This document shows, piece by piece, positions 1-6,509 of a stretch of DNA of 8,918 nucleotides. Every line of letters starts with the position of its first letter. The first letter of the stretch is position 1. The DNA is from Gammaproteobacteria bacterium (lineage in GTDB: Bacteria; Pseudomonadota; Gammaproteobacteria; Pseudomonadales; Azotimanducaceae). The notes beneath the pieces were generated by a model. That model was not told where the DNA came from and ran no database searches. It saw nothing but the letters and a program-made list of their open reading frames with translations. The stretch covers positions 1 to 8,918 of the forward strand of contig QIDL01000050.1 in assembly GCA_003228415.1 (NCBI GenBank), read 5' to 3'. The position numbers were made by a program, and so were the translations under genes.

Positions 1-341
1 TGAACGACCTGGAGCGTAACGAAGATGCAGACGCTCGCTGGCGTCGATTTGTCAACGAACAGCTCGAGGTCCACTATCCGCCGTTGTGGGAATTGATCGA
101 CGAGTTGCTGTTCCTGGACGTACCCAGTATTAGTGCGGTTGTCCGTTGGCGGGGTGAGCAGGAAAGTCACTACTCACCAGCGGCGCGGATGAATTCTGAA
201 GAGCTGGCCCGCTTCGTTGCCCACTACGAACGAATTACGCTTGCCATGAAGGCGACCATGAGCGAAGTGGCAGATATGATCGGGTTTCTTGACGAAAGCC
301 ACAATCTGAGCGACCTGGTCTGTCGAAACCCGCGCCGATAG
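1..341 (+). CDS. Probable P-loop kinase, glycerate kinase type, C-terminal part only
   Basis: This is the 3' end of a gene that begins before the window. It reads in frame from base 3 to a TAG at 339-341 and gives about 112 residues. The pattern W-R-x2-Q-E-S in the middle, followed by a basic, Met-containing linker and then the helix E-L-A-R-F-V-A-H-Y-E-R-I-T, resembles the C-terminus of bacterial homologues of plant-type D-glycerate 3-kinase. Those are P-loop enzymes that phosphorylate glycerate or a similar small substrate in the cytoplasm. The nucleotide-binding P-loop would lie upstream and cannot be seen, so the call rests on recalled similarity of the tail. A TTG at 84 could be read as a start, but the frame is open and protein-like well before it, so I treat the gene as truncated by the window edge. 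The substrate is unproven. Confidence 0.6.
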   Translation, partial: NDLERNEDADARWRRFVNEQLEVHYPPLWELIDELLFLDVPSISAVVRWRGEQESHYSPAARMNSEELARFVAHYERITLAMKATMSEVADMIGFLDESHNLSDLVCRNPRR

Positions 342-421
342 CGGCTCCTGGCATTCATGAACCGTTCAGCGATTGCCGGTTAATCTGCGCATCAAGATGA
401 GTAGTAAAGCGGAGTCTTCCG

Positions 422-955
422 ATGTCTGTATTACGATACATAGCTCCCATTCTGCTGGTTCCGTCGCTTGCCGTCGCCGGGACCAGCGTTGATCGGGCCA
501 GGGTTGTCGGCGTGGAGCCGGTTTATCGAACTTTCGAGTACTCGGTGCCAGTACAGGAGTGTCGATTGGTTGAGATGCCGGTACGTTTTGAGACTGGTGA
601 ATCACATGGCCGATCCTTCACCGGCCCCATCGTCGGCGCTATCATCGGTGGTGCGATTGGCAACGCTGTGGGGCACAACAAGACCAACAAGAAGGTGGGC
701 ACCGTTGTGGGTGCCGTTTTGGGTGGCAGCATAGGCCGCGACATCTCTCGATCTCGCGACCGCGGTTACCACGAGCGTCGTGCGGTATCCTACGAAACCG
801 AAGAAGTCTGTGAAACCGTCTATGAGATAGAGCAGCGTCGCGAACTCGATGGCTACGACGTCACCTACCGTTATGCGGGTCAGACTCACACCACGCGCAT
901 GGAACATGACCCTGGTAAATACGTCAGAGTCCGGGTAAACGTCACACCCGTATAG
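422..955 (+). CDS. Secreted glycine-zipper 2TM domain envelope protein
   Basis: This is a 177-residue protein of the 17 kDa surface antigen / glycine-zipper family. Residues 1-19 form a short signal peptide ending A-V-A before G20. There is no lipobox cysteine at the cleavage site, so it is probably a secreted periplasmic or outer-membrane-associated protein rather than a lipoprotein. Residues 68-104 hold two glycine-rich hydrophobic segments (GAIIGGAIGNAVG and GTVVGAVLGGSIG) joined by a polar turn, the hallmark of the 2TM glycine zipper. The C-terminal third is rich in Tyr, Arg and Glu and predicted to be beta-rich; its end, YDVTYRYAGQ followed by T and R residues, is typical of family members. 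Cysteines 47 and 130 might form a disulfide. The ATG at 422 is supported by the signal peptide, although the ribosome-binding site (GGAG at 411-414) is only moderate. Members are structural or stress-linked envelope proteins with no defined enzymatic activity. Confidence 0.85.
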   Translation: MSVLRYIAPILLVPSLAVAGTSVDRARVVGVEPVYRTFEYSVPVQECRLVEMPVRFETGESHGRSFTGPIVGAIIGGAIGNAVGHNKTNKKVGTVVGAVLGGSIGRDISRSRDRGYHERRAVSYETEEVCETVYEIEQRRELDGYDVTYRYAGQTHTTRMEHDPGKYVRVRVNVTPV

Positions 956-961
956 ATTTTT
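932..961 (+). terminator. Weak candidate terminator at the end of the glycine-zipper gene
   Basis: CGGGT (932-936) and ACCCG (946-950) can pair around a 9-base loop, and five T residues follow at 957-961. The stem is only 5 bp and lies inside the coding sequence end, with seven bases of tract before the T run. It might give partial termination, but it could equally be chance. Confidence 0.2.
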
Positions 962-966
962 GAGAG

Positions 967-972
967 TACAAT
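967..972 (+). promoter_or_regulatory. Possible -10 box ahead of the PepSY-phoP-phoQ operon
   Basis: TACAAT at 967-972 matches the sigma-70 -10 consensus at five of six positions and sits 29 bases before the ATG at 1002. No convincing -35 element lies 16-18 bases upstream (ACACCC at 944-949). An activator-dependent promoter would fit, as would chance. There are only 46 bases between the glycine-zipper gene and the PepSY gene, so any operon promoter must lie here or inside the upstream gene. Confidence 0.3.
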
Positions 973-1001
973 GCACGCTGTTGATCAAAAGGTATGTTGG
1001 C

Positions 1002-1382
1002 ATGACGTCTTTGGCTGGTCAGCCTGAGAATTCATCTGAGAGCTCGTTGAAGTCCTCGTCTGCCTGCTCATATTCCTGCTTCCATAGAAGGAGCAGTCGC
1101 AGGCTGTGGCTATTTTGGTTAGCGCTCCTGCTCCCACTCTCTTTGCCTGTGGATCTGTATGCCGGGCAGCAGGGTCACCCGAGCAACTTTGCCAGGCCCG
1201 CCGGTGGGATCTCTCTGGAGCAGGCAGCGGACACCGTGCGTCGTCGAACGGGTGGCAGAGTGCTCTCGGCCACACCGGTAAGAAAAGGTGGTGAGCGGGG
1301 CTACAACATCCGGGTGCTGGTGGATGGTAAACGTGTCAGACAATACTACGTGGATTCCGAAGGGCGGATGTCGTCGCGTTAG
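1002..1382 (+). CDS. PepSY-domain protein with N-terminal membrane anchor or signal
   Basis: This is a small envelope protein of 126 residues. A long polar, Ser-rich N-terminus (1-34, ending in the basic run HRRSSRR) precedes a hydrophobic segment at about 35-54 that can be a signal peptide, cleaved after A54 (DLYA-G), or a membrane anchor. Residues 70-124 look like one PepSY domain: an amphipathic helix starting ISLEQAADTVRRRTGG, then strands (RVLSATPV, YNIRVLVDGKRV, QYYVDSEG). PepSY domains are extracytoplasmic modules thought to inhibit or modulate proteases and sensors. The ATG at 1002 is chosen over an in-frame TTG at 960, which abuts the previous stop; a TTG at 1047 would give a more usual signal peptide length. 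The stop lies 27 bases before the response regulator gene, so it is probably the first gene of that operon and may act on the neighbouring kinase's periplasmic domain. That role is inferred. Confidence 0.75.
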   Translation: MTSLAGQPENSSESSLKSSSACSYSCFHRRSSRRLWLFWLALLLPLSLPVDLYAGQQGHPSNFARPAGGISLEQAADTVRRRTGGRVLSATPVRKGGERGYNIRVLVDGKRVRQYYVDSEGRMSSR

Positions 1383-1409
1383 CGGGAAATTAGTTTTTAG
1401 GATCAGCCG

Positions 1410-2081
1410 ATGCGCATACTGGTAGTCGAAGACGAGCCCCATCTGTCAAATCAACTCAAGGTTCGCCTCTCCGAGGAGGGGTTCATCGTCGATGTTGCCG
1501 GAGATGGCGAAGAAGGGCTCTACTACGGTAGAGAGTATGAGTACGACGCCGCGGTGGTGGATCTCGGGTTGCCAAAGCTTGATGGCATCGATCTGATCGG
1601 TGAGCTCAGACGCCAGAATCGCAACTTCCCGGTTCTGGTTCTTACCGCTCGAGGTAACTGGCAGGACAAGGTAGAAGGCCTGGAAGCGGGTGCCGACGAC
1701 TATCTCACAAAACCGTTTCAGATCGAGGAGTTGCTCGCCCGATTGAATGCTCTGATCCGCAGGGCGGCCGGCTATGCTTCGCCGGTGCTCGAACAAGGCG
1801 CTTTGACGCTCGATACCGCGAAAAAAGAAGTTCGGGTTGAAGATGTGCCGGTAGAGCTGACGGCGTACGAGTACAAGGTGCTCGAATACCTGATGCTCAA
1901 TCCCAGCCGGGTGGTATCCAAAACCGAGCTGACCGATCATCTCTACGAGCAGGATTTTGATCGGGACAGCAACGTGATCGAAGTCTTCGTCGGCAGGTTG
2001 CGTAAGAAGCTCACTCCCATCAATCCGATCCGGACGGTGCGTGGCCAGGGGTATCGGTTTTCGCTGGAAACGACTGCTTGA
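1410..2081 (+). CDS. phoP: PhoP-like OmpR-family response regulator
   Basis: This is a 223-residue cytoplasmic DNA-binding response regulator, the same length as E. coli PhoP. The receiver domain (1-115) has the acidic pair E7-D8, phosphoacceptor D51 in VVDLGLP, T79 and K101 in TKPF. The stretch LTARGNWQDKVEGLEAGADD is strongly reminiscent of Pseudomonas and enteric PhoP. The C-terminal winged-helix domain (about 125-220) has ELTAYEYKVLEYL, the recognition helix region NVIEVFVGRLRKKL and the closing TVRGQGYRF. The ATG at 1410 is preceded by AGGA at 1399-1402 with good spacing. The gene is followed immediately, by stop/start overlap, by a PhoQ-like kinase. In well-studied relatives, PhoP responds to low divalent cations, antimicrobial peptides or acid and controls lipid A and envelope genes. 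I see no PhoP-box-like direct repeat in front of the operon, so autoregulation is not supported here. The family is certain; strict orthology to PhoP is likely but not proven. Confidence 0.88.
   Translation: MRILVVEDEPHLSNQLKVRLSEEGFIVDVAGDGEEGLYYGREYEYDAAVVDLGLPKLDGIDLIGELRRQNRNFPVLVLTARGNWQDKVEGLEAGADDYLTKPFQIEELLARLNALIRRAAGYASPVLEQGALTLDTAKKEVRVEDVPVELTAYEYKVLEYLMLNPSRVVSKTELTDHLYEQDFDRDSNVIEVFVGRLRKKLTPINPIRTVRGQGYRFSLETTA
2078..2081 (+). promoter_or_regulatory. TTGA stop/start overlap coupling phoP and phoQ translation
   Basis: The regulator stop TGA (2079-2081) and the kinase start TTG (2078-2080) share bases. No other start near here keeps the N-terminal membrane helix, and no strong Shine-Dalgarno precedes it; GGAAA at 2066-2070 is the nearest purine run. 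Reinitiation by terminating ribosomes is the likely mode, which would hold kinase output below regulator output. Confidence 0.6.
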
Positions 2082-3403
2082 AGGCAGGCATCCAGACTCG
2101 GCTGCTGATCATCACCACCGTAGTACTCGGCGCTTTTCTATCGCTCGCCGGGGTAGTACTCGATCGTTCTTTTCGGGCCAGTGTCCTGGATGGTGCGGAG
2201 GAGCAACTGCGGTTGGTCATCTACTCTTTGATGGGCGCGATCGAAAAAGATGCGGTCGGTCTGAGATTACACGACGAGTTACCGGAGCCCAGGCTGCAGC
2301 AACCGGAGAGTGGACTGTACGCCGCCGTTAGAGGACGGGAAGGGCGACCTAGCTGGGAGTCTCCGTCGGCGGTCACCACCGCGGTGCGTTTCCCACCGGT
2401 AGGGTTGCTTGCCCCGGGCGAGTTCCATTTCGAGGAGTTCAACGGTGACTCGGACCCGAAACGGTTTCTACTGCACTACGCGGTTATCTGGGAAGACGAG
2501 GCCGTGCTGACCTTCTCGGTAGCCACGGATCAGGCGCCCTTTCGATCGACCATCGACGGCTTCCGCCGCAATCTCTATATCGGTCTTGGGGCGGTGACGC
2601 TGTTTTTTGTTCTGGCGCAGGCTCTGGCGATTCGTTGGGGGCTCAGGCCGCTGCGAACCATGACAGAAGAAGTACGCGAGTTGGAGGAAGGGCGTCGCGA
2701 GAGGCTCTCATCGGCCTACCCGATCGAACTCGAAGGTCTCGCCGAAAACCTGGATCGATTCATCGCACACGAGGAGCGCAGCAGATCACGCTACAGGAAA
2801 GCCATGGAGGATCTGGCCCACAGTCTCAAAACGCCGCTGGCCGTGCTGCGCAATGAAATCGATGGGCGGGATCAGGTCGGTAGCGAACTCATGCGCGAAC
2901 AGCTCGATCGGATGCAAACCACTGTCACCCATCAATTGAATCGGGCGTCGGTTGCCGGCCCGGTCATTGTCGGCCGAGCGGTTGCTGTGAGTAGCCTGGT
3001 GGATCGCCTGTTGCGGGCCTTGAATACCGCCTATGCCGACCGCGACATTGAGGTACAACAATCTGTACCTGAGACATTGAAGGTCAGAGGCGATGAACGT
3101 GACCTTCTGGAAATGCTCGGCAATCTTCTCGAGAACGCTTTCAAGTATACCCATCGGCGAATCGCCATCTCCGGTACCGGCGGTACTGAGATCACAATCC
3201 TGGTGGAGGACGATGGCCCGGGAATCCAAGGTCCCTTGCGCGAGCAGGTACTCAATCGGGGTACCCGAGCCGATGAGATCCAGCCTGGTCAGGGCATCGG
3301 TCTCGCCATGGTTCACGAGTTGGTAGGGGCCTACGAAGGAAATCTTGCCATCGGAGAGAGTCGCTGGGGGGGAGCGGCGATCGCACTCACACTGCCAGCT
3401 TAG
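2078..3403 (+). CDS. phoQ: PhoQ-like membrane sensor histidine kinase
   Basis: This is a 441-residue inner-membrane sensor kinase, close to the length of Pseudomonas PhoQ. A first membrane helix spans about 8-28, a periplasmic sensor domain about 29-165, and a second helix about 167-189. A HAMP-like linker (190-240) leads to the dimerisation helix with the phosphoacceptor H248 in DLAHSLKTPLAVL, the form of H-box typical of PhoQ. The ATPase domain follows, with N-box N349 and N353, G1 motif DDGPGI (378-383) and G2 motif GQGIGLAM (404-411), so the kinase looks intact. The start is TTG at 2078, overlapping the TGA of the regulator as TTGA, which implies translational coupling. The protein phosphorylates and probably dephosphorylates the upstream regulator. 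The dense acidic patch known in enteric PhoQ sensor domains is not evident, so the ligand may differ. The stop codon at 3401-3403 overlaps the stop of the convergent DUF349 gene. Confidence 0.87.
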   Translation: MKAGIQTRLLIITTVVLGAFLSLAGVVLDRSFRASVLDGAEEQLRLVIYSLMGAIEKDAVGLRLHDELPEPRLQQPESGLYAAVRGREGRPSWESPSAVTTAVRFPPVGLLAPGEFHFEEFNGDSDPKRFLLHYAVIWEDEAVLTFSVATDQAPFRSTIDGFRRNLYIGLGAVTLFFVLAQALAIRWGLRPLRTMTEEVRELEEGRRERLSSAYPIELEGLAENLDRFIAHEERSRSRYRKAMEDLAHSLKTPLAVLRNEIDGRDQVGSELMREQLDRMQTTVTHQLNRASVAGPVIVGRAVAVSSLVDRLLRALNTAYADRDIEVQQSVPETLKVRGDERDLLEMLGNLLENAFKYTHRRIAISGTGGTEITILVEDDGPGIQGPLREQVLNRGTRADEIQPGQGIGLAMVHELVGAYEGNLAIGESRWGGAAIALTLPA

Positions 3404-6213
3404 CGGCTTGTCAATGTCGCAATGGCACTGAAAAATCGCTCTCTGAGTTCGCTGACACCGTCGTCTTTTGGCCCCTGCTCGCACCATTGATTGACGAGTG
3501 CGCCTGGATCCACATCGAAGACCTGTCTGGCCCGACCGGCATTCATGAGTTCTACCTGAATGGATAATCGTGCCGAGCGGTCTGCTTCGGGAGATTCGAT
3601 CCGTGCCGCTATTTCGGTGTTAATAACAAGATTTCGCAAACTTTCCAGCGGTACGTCGTTGTCCACGTTAGTCCAGCGTTCGGAGAAGACGGGATCAGGA
3701 GGTTCGAAATGGACGTTCTGCCCGTTGTGGTGGCGCATTTCCTGAACCGAGACGTCAATATCCAGCGCTTTGAGATCGATGAGGTGTTGTTGTCTGGCGG
3801 AGCTTTCGGCGTCCTTGAGAGCCAGTCGATAGGATTTGACGAGTTCAGACCATTGTCTGTCCAGAGTGCGCTGCAGGCGCTCCGGCAATGCTGGTAGTTC
3901 GTTGAAGCGGTTTTGCAGATCGCTCAGCGTCGAGTTGTGTGGTTCGATCGCGGTATCCAAGGCATCGACGAGGCTGCGGAGTTCGTCGATCAACTGCATT
4001 GCGGTCTGTCTGTTGCTGCTGATCGTTTCCTCTGCACTGCGCCTGGCGTCCTCCCTGCCTTTGAAAATATCGTCGCATGCCTGACGGAATTCCCGCCACA
4101 GAGCTTGATCGGGTCTGCGCGGGGTAACGCCCACAGACTTCCAGCGGATTTGCAGAGTCTTTGCTGCTTCAATTTTCTCGTGAATGCCGAGATCCTGTTC
4201 GAGCAGACTCCGGGCCTCGCTGGTGATGGTTCGCTTTAACTCGAGATTTCGATCCCACTCTCCTTTGATTTGCTCATGCAGGCGTGACTGCAACTTTTCA
4301 AATCGTGCCTCGAGAGGTTTACCAGGCGTACGGTCAACGGGGTGAAAATTTCGCCACTCCTGGCGGGCGGTTCTCAAAATCCGCTCGGCGGCCCTGTAGT
4401 CCATATGCTGCCAGTCGGCATTGTCGAGATAATTCTGAAGTTGGTCACAGATATTCTCACGAGCTCGAAGGTTGTCCGCCCGGATGTCCGCCTGTTCCGA
4501 AAAATACGAGCGACAGGGTTTGAAAGCCTGTTCGGCGAGATCGTTGAATTTTTCGAGGAGTCGGTGGTCTGATGCCCGGCTGACAGGCCCGAGTTCGTTC
4601 CACTGGCCTCTCAACACCTTTATCCGGTGTGCCTGATCGACCGGCGCCAGAGGATGCGCCACGAGCTTCTCCATGATGTCGCAAAGCGACTCCCGCTTGG
4701 GCGTGGTGGCGAAAGTCTGCCAGTCACTGAGCTCCGACAGGCGTGCAGACTCCTGTGACAGGGTACGGTTGAGAGATTGAGCACTGTGATTCGGGAGATT
4801 GCTCAGGAGCTGCCGAAGCAGACTGGCGGTGGACCGTGCGGCTCGTAATTCGCCATCATCGATCTGTCGAGACAATTCATCGAGCTTGTCGGCTGCATCT
4901 GCTTCAGCCGATTGAAGTGCTTGCTGCGAGGCTTCGAGGTAGGCGGTGGCCTTGTCGATATTGCTGAGCAGCCGTTCCAATGGTTCGGGAGCTGGCGCCC
5001 ATTCCGGCCAGGCGATCGCCGCCAGGCCCTGCTTCGCATTCTTCAACTCGCCGCGAAAGCGTGCCACATGCCGCCAGAAATCGGCGGGTACGTGTTGGTC
5101 GGACTCGAGGATCATGGCAGAAGGTGGCGGCTCGAGTGCAGGCAGGGATTGCCGCTGGAGCCGGTGGTGGGCATCGCTCAGTTCCTGGAAGTTGTGTGAA
5201 ACGCGCTCGAATACGGCGTGTTGCGCTTCTGTTGGTGGCACATGATCTGCGGCCGCGAGCCACTGATCGGTCAGGACCTGGCGGCGTTGGAGATGTGCCT
5301 CGAAATCAGGGTTGTGCTGCAGTTCCTGTTCCAGCGCTTCGAAAGTCTTCTTGAGGATCTCGAACCGTTCGCCTGCGTCGACCGTGTGTGCTGCACCCTC
5401 GGCTCGAGGTGCTTTAACAGCGTCTGCCTGCTGCTTCCGTTCCGATTGCGCCAGAGCAGCGAAATCCCTGCCGAGGCTGTCGAGGCTGGCCACCTGCTCG
5501 CCAAATTGTGCGAGCGTGAGAGCGGTCTGCTTGAGCTCGGTCAGCTCCGAGTCGAGACTCCCGAATAGCGCCCGCCATTTTCGAAGTTCGGTGTCGTTGT
5601 TCGCCGGTTTATCCAGGCTCTCGAGCAGTTCCCGGGCTCGCTGAGTGAGCCGTTGGCTGTGGCTCCGCAACCGCCGAATCTCTTCCAATTTGCTGCGGGC
5701 GAACCGGTTCAGGGTCTTGTTTTTGTCACGGGAGCGCCGTTCCAGTTCCTGCAGCACGGCAGCGTTGCCGAATGATTGATTCGATAGCAGCGTTTCCCGC
5801 AGGTCTCTTGGGCAACTGAGGGCACAGTCAATCAGCAGATCGAGATCTCCGAGACTCGCGATGTCCTCGATCAGCTCGAGATCAAATCCTGCCGCCATGC
5901 GAGCCTTGAGTACTCGTGGATCAGAGCCGTGTTGAGTGGGTTGCCCCTCAGACAGGAGTGCAGCCAGGCGTTCGGCAGCGGGTTGCCCGAACAGTTCATC
6001 GTGCAGCAGCGCTCCCAGCACCTCATCGTCGGTGAGCAGTTTCAGTGCAGCAAGTCGCACTCCTGGATCGGTGTCGTTTTGTGTCAGCAGGCTGAGTTCT
6101 GCCTGGGACGTCTCTGTCCCGGCTTCGGATATTGACGCCAGCGCCGCGAGCCGATCTGCAGGGTCGGTACTATCGAGCCGACGCTTCTTGCTTTTGAACA
6201 GGCGCGTGATCAT
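3400..6213 (-). CDS. Large DUF349 repeat coiled-coil protein
   Basis: This is a 937-residue, mostly helical cytoplasmic protein with no signal peptide or membrane segment. The basic N-terminus MITRLFKSKKRR is typical of proteobacterial DUF349 proteins. Residues about 14-130 look like degenerate HEAT-type helical repeats (DPADRLAALASI, DPGVRLAALKLL). Residues 160-500 are charged coiled coil with weak repeat remnants. The clearest DUF349 units have the pattern W-x3-G, a polar linker, then an L-x2-F-x5-A helix: about 530-575 (GQWNELGPVSRASDHRLLEKF), 612-655 (degenerate) and 683-725 (RWKSVGVTPRRPDQALWREF, then ACDDIF). A conserved C-terminal segment (862-900) has INTEIAARIESPEADRSAR. The function of the family is unknown. 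The ATG is the only sensible start, but no Shine-Dalgarno is visible in the 21 bases after the CDGSH gene's stop, suggesting coupling to that gene. The two stop codons of this gene and the PhoQ-like gene overlap. Confidence 0.85.
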   Translation of the reverse strand: MITRLFKSKKRRLDSTDPADRLAALASISEAGTETSQAELSLLTQNDTDPGVRLAALKLLTDDEVLGALLHDELFGQPAAERLAALLSEGQPTQHGSDPRVLKARMAAGFDLELIEDIASLGDLDLLIDCALSCPRDLRETLLSNQSFGNAAVLQELERRSRDKNKTLNRFARSKLEEIRRLRSHSQRLTQRARELLESLDKPANNDTELRKWRALFGSLDSELTELKQTALTLAQFGEQVASLDSLGRDFAALAQSERKQQADAVKAPRAEGAAHTVDAGERFEILKKTFEALEQELQHNPDFEAHLQRRQVLTDQWLAAADHVPPTEAQHAVFERVSHNFQELSDAHHRLQRQSLPALEPPPSAMILESDQHVPADFWRHVARFRGELKNAKQGLAAIAWPEWAPAPEPLERLLSNIDKATAYLEASQQALQSAEADAADKLDELSRQIDDGELRAARSTASLLRQLLSNLPNHSAQSLNRTLSQESARLSELSDWQTFATTPKRESLCDIMEKLVAHPLAPVDQAHRIKVLRGQWNELGPVSRASDHRLLEKFNDLAEQAFKPCRSYFSEQADIRADNLRARENICDQLQNYLDNADWQHMDYRAAERILRTARQEWRNFHPVDRTPGKPLEARFEKLQSRLHEQIKGEWDRNLELKRTITSEARSLLEQDLGIHEKIEAAKTLQIRWKSVGVTPRRPDQALWREFRQACDDIFKGREDARRSAEETISSNRQTAMQLIDELRSLVDALDTAIEPHNSTLSDLQNRFNELPALPERLQRTLDRQWSELVKSYRLALKDAESSARQQHLIDLKALDIDVSVQEMRHHNGQNVHFEPPDPVFSERWTNVDNDVPLESLRNLVINTEIAARIESPEADRSARLSIQVELMNAGRARQVFDVDPGALVNQWCEQGPKDDGVSELRERFFSAIATLTSR

Positions 6214-6234
6214 GACTGTAGGGTATCAAAGGCG

Positions 6235-6474
6235 CTACAGGTCTTTATGGGTGCCGTCGCATAGCGGCACGTCCCCAGTGTGTTTGCAGCCGCAGAAGTA
6301 CAGCGTACGATCTTCTTCGGCGGTATAGGCATAAGGCGTGAATTCCGTATCCTGGTGTGAGCCGTCGCAGAAAGGCTGCTTGTTGCTCTTGCCACAAGCA
6401 CACCAGAAGTACTTCTGACCAGTCGTTACTGCCACCGGATAGGGTGCTTTCTGGGCGATTTCTGCGTTGCTCAT
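6235..6474 (-). CDS. Tandem CDGSH iron-sulfur protein
   Basis: This is a 79-residue protein with two complete CDGSH motifs of the form C-x-C-x2-[ST]-x3-P-x-C-D-G-[ST]-H: residues 25-40 (CACGKSNKQPFCDGSH) and 61-76 (CGCKHTGDVPLCDGTH). Each motif supplies three Cys and one His to a labile [2Fe-2S] cluster, so the monomer should hold two clusters. No membrane anchor is present, unlike mitochondrial mitoNEET; this matches the small soluble tandem type found in bacteria. Relatives are thought to act in electron transfer, redox sensing or cluster transfer, but the partner is unknown. The start at 6474 is chosen over longer in-frame starts because GGGAG (6480-6484) sits five bases upstream and because the added N-terminal residues would overlap the crotonase gene. 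It lies 32 bases after that gene and 21 before the DUF349 gene on the same strand. Confidence 0.93.
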   Translation of the reverse strand: MSNAEIAQKAPYPVAVTTGQKYFWCACGKSNKQPFCDGSHQDTEFTPYAYTAEEDRTLYFCGCKHTGDVPLCDGTHKDL

Positions 6475-6477
6475 AAT

Positions 6478-6509
6478 GACTCCCGAAGTCCTGACCCTGA
6501 AAAGGGTCA
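6478..6509 (-). promoter_or_regulatory. Paired hairpins in the crotonase-CDGSH intercistronic gap
   Basis: A perfect 7-bp inverted repeat, TGACCCT (6492-6498) and AGGGTCA (6503-6509), with a 4-base loop includes the stop codon of the crotonase gene. A second, shorter one, GACT (6478-6481) and AGTC (6487-6490), with a 5-base loop covers the Shine-Dalgarno GGGAG of the CDGSH gene. There is no T run on the minus-strand side, so this is not a classic terminator. It could stabilise a transcript end or make CDGSH translation depend on ribosomes arriving from upstream. The role is inferred. Confidence 0.4.

Noticed and set aside
360..381. AACCG and CGGTT inverted repeat after the kinase-like gene as a terminator
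   Set aside because: The stem is only 5 bp, with a 12-base loop, and no T run follows, so termination cannot be supported.
916..940. TAAAT and TAAAC as a possible PhoP box (ATTTA and GTTTA on the minus strand) ahead of the operon
   Set aside because: The two half-sites are 20 bases apart start to start, whereas PhoP direct repeats are about 11 bases apart, and they sit inside the upstream coding sequence.
602..1003. Minus-strand open frame opposite the glycine-zipper gene
   Set aside because: The plus-strand product has a signal peptide and a clear glycine zipper; the opposite product is low-complexity with no recognisable features.
2786..3487. Long open frame on the minus strand (233 codons) opposite the kinase gene
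   Set aside because: The plus strand here encodes the H-box, N-box, G1 and G2 motifs of a histidine kinase. The minus-strand product has no recognisable domain and is a shadow of codon bias.
3709..5644. Several plus-strand open frames of 60-124 codons inside the DUF349 gene
   Set aside because: They lie wholly within a 937-residue frame with family motifs and show biased, unstructured compositions expected from the antisense of a coiled-coil gene.
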